A stretch of 64,000 nucleotides of DNA from UBA4744 sp963718995 (GTDB taxonomy: Bacteria; Actinomycetota; Acidimicrobiia; Spongiisociales; UBA4744). Positions 62,935 to 64,000 of the stretch are shown here, piece by piece. The DNA is taken from positions 1-64,000 of the forward strand of contig CAVRAP010000013.1 in NCBI GenBank assembly GCA_963718995.1. The letters run 5' to 3'. Numbering within the stretch: position 1 is the first letter of the stretch; each line of letters opens with the position of its first letter. The notes under the pieces are model-generated. The model worked only from the letters and a program-made list of their open reading frames with translations. It did not search any database and was not told the DNA's origin. The position numbers and the translations under genes are program-made.

Positions 62935-63815
62935 CCACCGACGTCACTCCCGTCACACCGGCCCTCGAAGAGGCAGCCGAGCGGGCGGAGCGGCGCAGAG
63001 GATTTCGTCTGGCCCTCCCCGGCTTTGTCTATCTCGTCTTCTTCTTTGCGGTTCCCCTGGTCATTGTTTTCATCTACTCGTTCGCCACTCGCAGTTCGAC
63101 CGGCAGGACAGTGCTCGAGGACTGGAACCTCGATTCGTACCGTCAGCTCGCCAAACCGCTCGTGCTCGAGATCGCCTGGCGGTCCTTATGGCTGGCAGCC
63201 CTTGCCACGGTCATCTGTCTGGTGCTCGCCTACCCGTTCGCCTACTACATCGCTACCCGGCGACCGGCGGTGCGAAACATTCTGCTCGTGCTGGTCATGA
63301 TCCCGTTCTGGTCCAATTTTCTGGTGCGGACCTACGCCTGGCGGGTGTTGCTCGGATCCGATGGGCCGGTGTCCCAACTGACGGAATTGATTGGATTAGG
63401 AGAAACCCGGATTCTCTTCACTCCGCTGGCCGTACTGATCGGCCTCGTCTACGGATTTCTGCCGTTCATGGTGCTGCCCCTGTACGCGGCCATCGAGCGG
63501 ATCGACTGGAGCCTGGTCGAGGCAGCCCGGGATTTGTACGCCTCCGGTTGGGCGAGTTTCCGGCGGGTCACCTGGCCGCTCAGCCGGCCGGGTGTGGTCG
63601 CCGGTTCGATCCTGGTTTTCATCCCCAGCCTCGGGGCCTACGTCACCCCCGAGATCCTGGGCGGTGCCAAGACGACTTTGTTGGGCAGCTATATCGTCAA
63701 TCAGTTTCTGGCCGCCCGCAACTGGCCGTTCGGTTCGGCGATGTCCTTTGCGGTGATGGCCGTCATGCTGGCGGCCACGCTGGTCTACTTCCGGGCGGGG
63801 GGGAAGAACTTGTGA
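62931..63815 (+). CDS. potB: Polyamine-type ABC transporter permease
   Basis: The 294-residue permease has six helices and the PotB signature EAARDLYASGWASFRRVTWP (EAA loop). Other conserved stretches are FLVRTYAWRVLLG near residue 130 and VTPEILGGAKTTLLG near 245. It sits between potA and potC, overlapping both by 4 bases. Specificity for polyamines is inferred from the family and the flanking aminotransferase and oxidase genes. Confidence 0.92.
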   Translation: MTTDVTPVTPALEEAAERAERRRGFRLALPGFVYLVFFFAVPLVIVFIYSFATRSSTGRTVLEDWNLDSYRQLAKPLVLEIAWRSLWLAALATVICLVLAYPFAYYIATRRPAVRNILLVLVMIPFWSNFLVRTYAWRVLLGSDGPVSQLTELIGLGETRILFTPLAVLIGLVYGFLPFMVLPLYAAIERIDWSLVEAARDLYASGWASFRRVTWPLSRPGVVAGSILVFIPSLGAYVTPEILGGAKTTLLGSYIVNQFLAARNWPFGSAMSFAVMAVMLAATLVYFRAGGKNL

Positions 63816-64000
63816 GAGCCGGCACCCGGCCGCGCGGCCTCACCGAACGGCTCATGACGGCCAACTCGTGGCTCGTGTACGTGTTCTTCTATGCGCCGAT
63901 TTTCGTATTGATCTTCTACTCCTTCAACGACAATCGGAACGTCGGCGTCTGGACAAAACCCAGCTTCCGTTGGTACGCCGAGATGTTTCAAGCCGACGAT
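63812..64000 (+). CDS. potC: Polyamine-type ABC transporter permease, cut by the right edge
   Basis: Only 63 codons are inside the window. They begin at GTG 63812 (GTGA overlap with potB) and contain the first helix, YVFFYAPIFVLIFYSFND, followed by a Trp/Tyr-rich stretch (FRWYAEMF) typical of PotC. The rest, including the EAA loop, is outside. The substrate-binding protein gene potD is also expected outside. Confidence 0.85.
   Translation, partial: MRAGTRPRGLTERLMTANSWLVYVFFYAPIFVLIFYSFNDNRNVGVWTKPSFRWYAEMFQADD

Overview
The window is about 64 kb of high-GC bacterial chromosome, densely packed, with many 4-base GTGA/ATGA start-stop overlaps. A WhiB protein, an F420-type luciferase-like oxidoreductase, a GuaB3-type IMP dehydrogenase paralogue next to guaA, a b558-type SdhC and apparent leaderless promoters point to an actinomycete. 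A deep-branching lineage such as Acidimicrobiia is my inference, not a demonstrated placement. I saw no phage, insertion sequence, CRISPR array, rRNA or tRNA. Scattered single-base indels interrupt at least seven otherwise conserved genes (GNAT, NUDIX, aromatic decarboxylase, pcrA, one MFS gene, an FAD oxidase and potA). They look more like consensus errors than real decay, and they are densest in the first 2.5 kb.

Layout. 1-4.5 kb: damaged GNAT and NUDIX genes, then a leftward unit of citramalate synthase (cimA) and an aromatic amino-acid decarboxylase. It is preceded by a compact attenuator with an 11-residue Val/Ala/Thr/Ile-rich leader peptide. 4.5-9.3 kb: trpS, a CPBP protease, guaB3 and guaA. 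9.3-13.5 kb: a CheA-receiver hybrid, a receiver-GAF protein and a membrane histidine kinase. 13.6-19.8 kb: pcrA, an MFS exporter, transaldolase and a formyltransferase-like protein. 20-23 kb: a stand-alone B12-binding mutase subunit with sucCD and a LysE-type exporter. 23-28.2 kb: two MFS transporters flanking lemA and a DUF2207 protein that appears to start at CTG. 28.2-37.8 kb: purN-purH-folD, icd, a VOC protein, a lipoprotein metallopeptidase, mdh, hup, an SCP2 protein and a dapA-like lyase.

37.8-45.8 kb holds eight leftward TadE/TadG-like genes in three groups, with no pilus ATPase, platform, secretin or major pilin beside them. 46.2-49.6 kb is sdhCAB. 49.8-54.4 kb carries whiB, a membrane protein with a degenerate Mrr-like end, an F420-type oxidoreductase, tatA, and an ECF sigma / anti-sigma / RseB-like set. 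54.4-57.7 kb: an AhpE-type peroxiredoxin, a SufR-like regulator divergent from an Mrp/ApbC ATPase, and a membrane protein. 57.6-64 kb: a divergent polyamine-type locus with an FAD amine oxidase and class III aminotransferase leftward, and an amidohydrolase with potABC (potC cut by the edge) rightward.

Functional themes are central carbon metabolism (sucCD, icd, mdh and sdhCAB within 30 kb), purine and one-carbon synthesis, surface or pilus-like proteins, and envelope or redox stress control. Between genes there is a dispersed family of 7-bp repeats with CAG every seven bases. The largest copy is an inverted pair of arrays at 33.6-33.8 kb.
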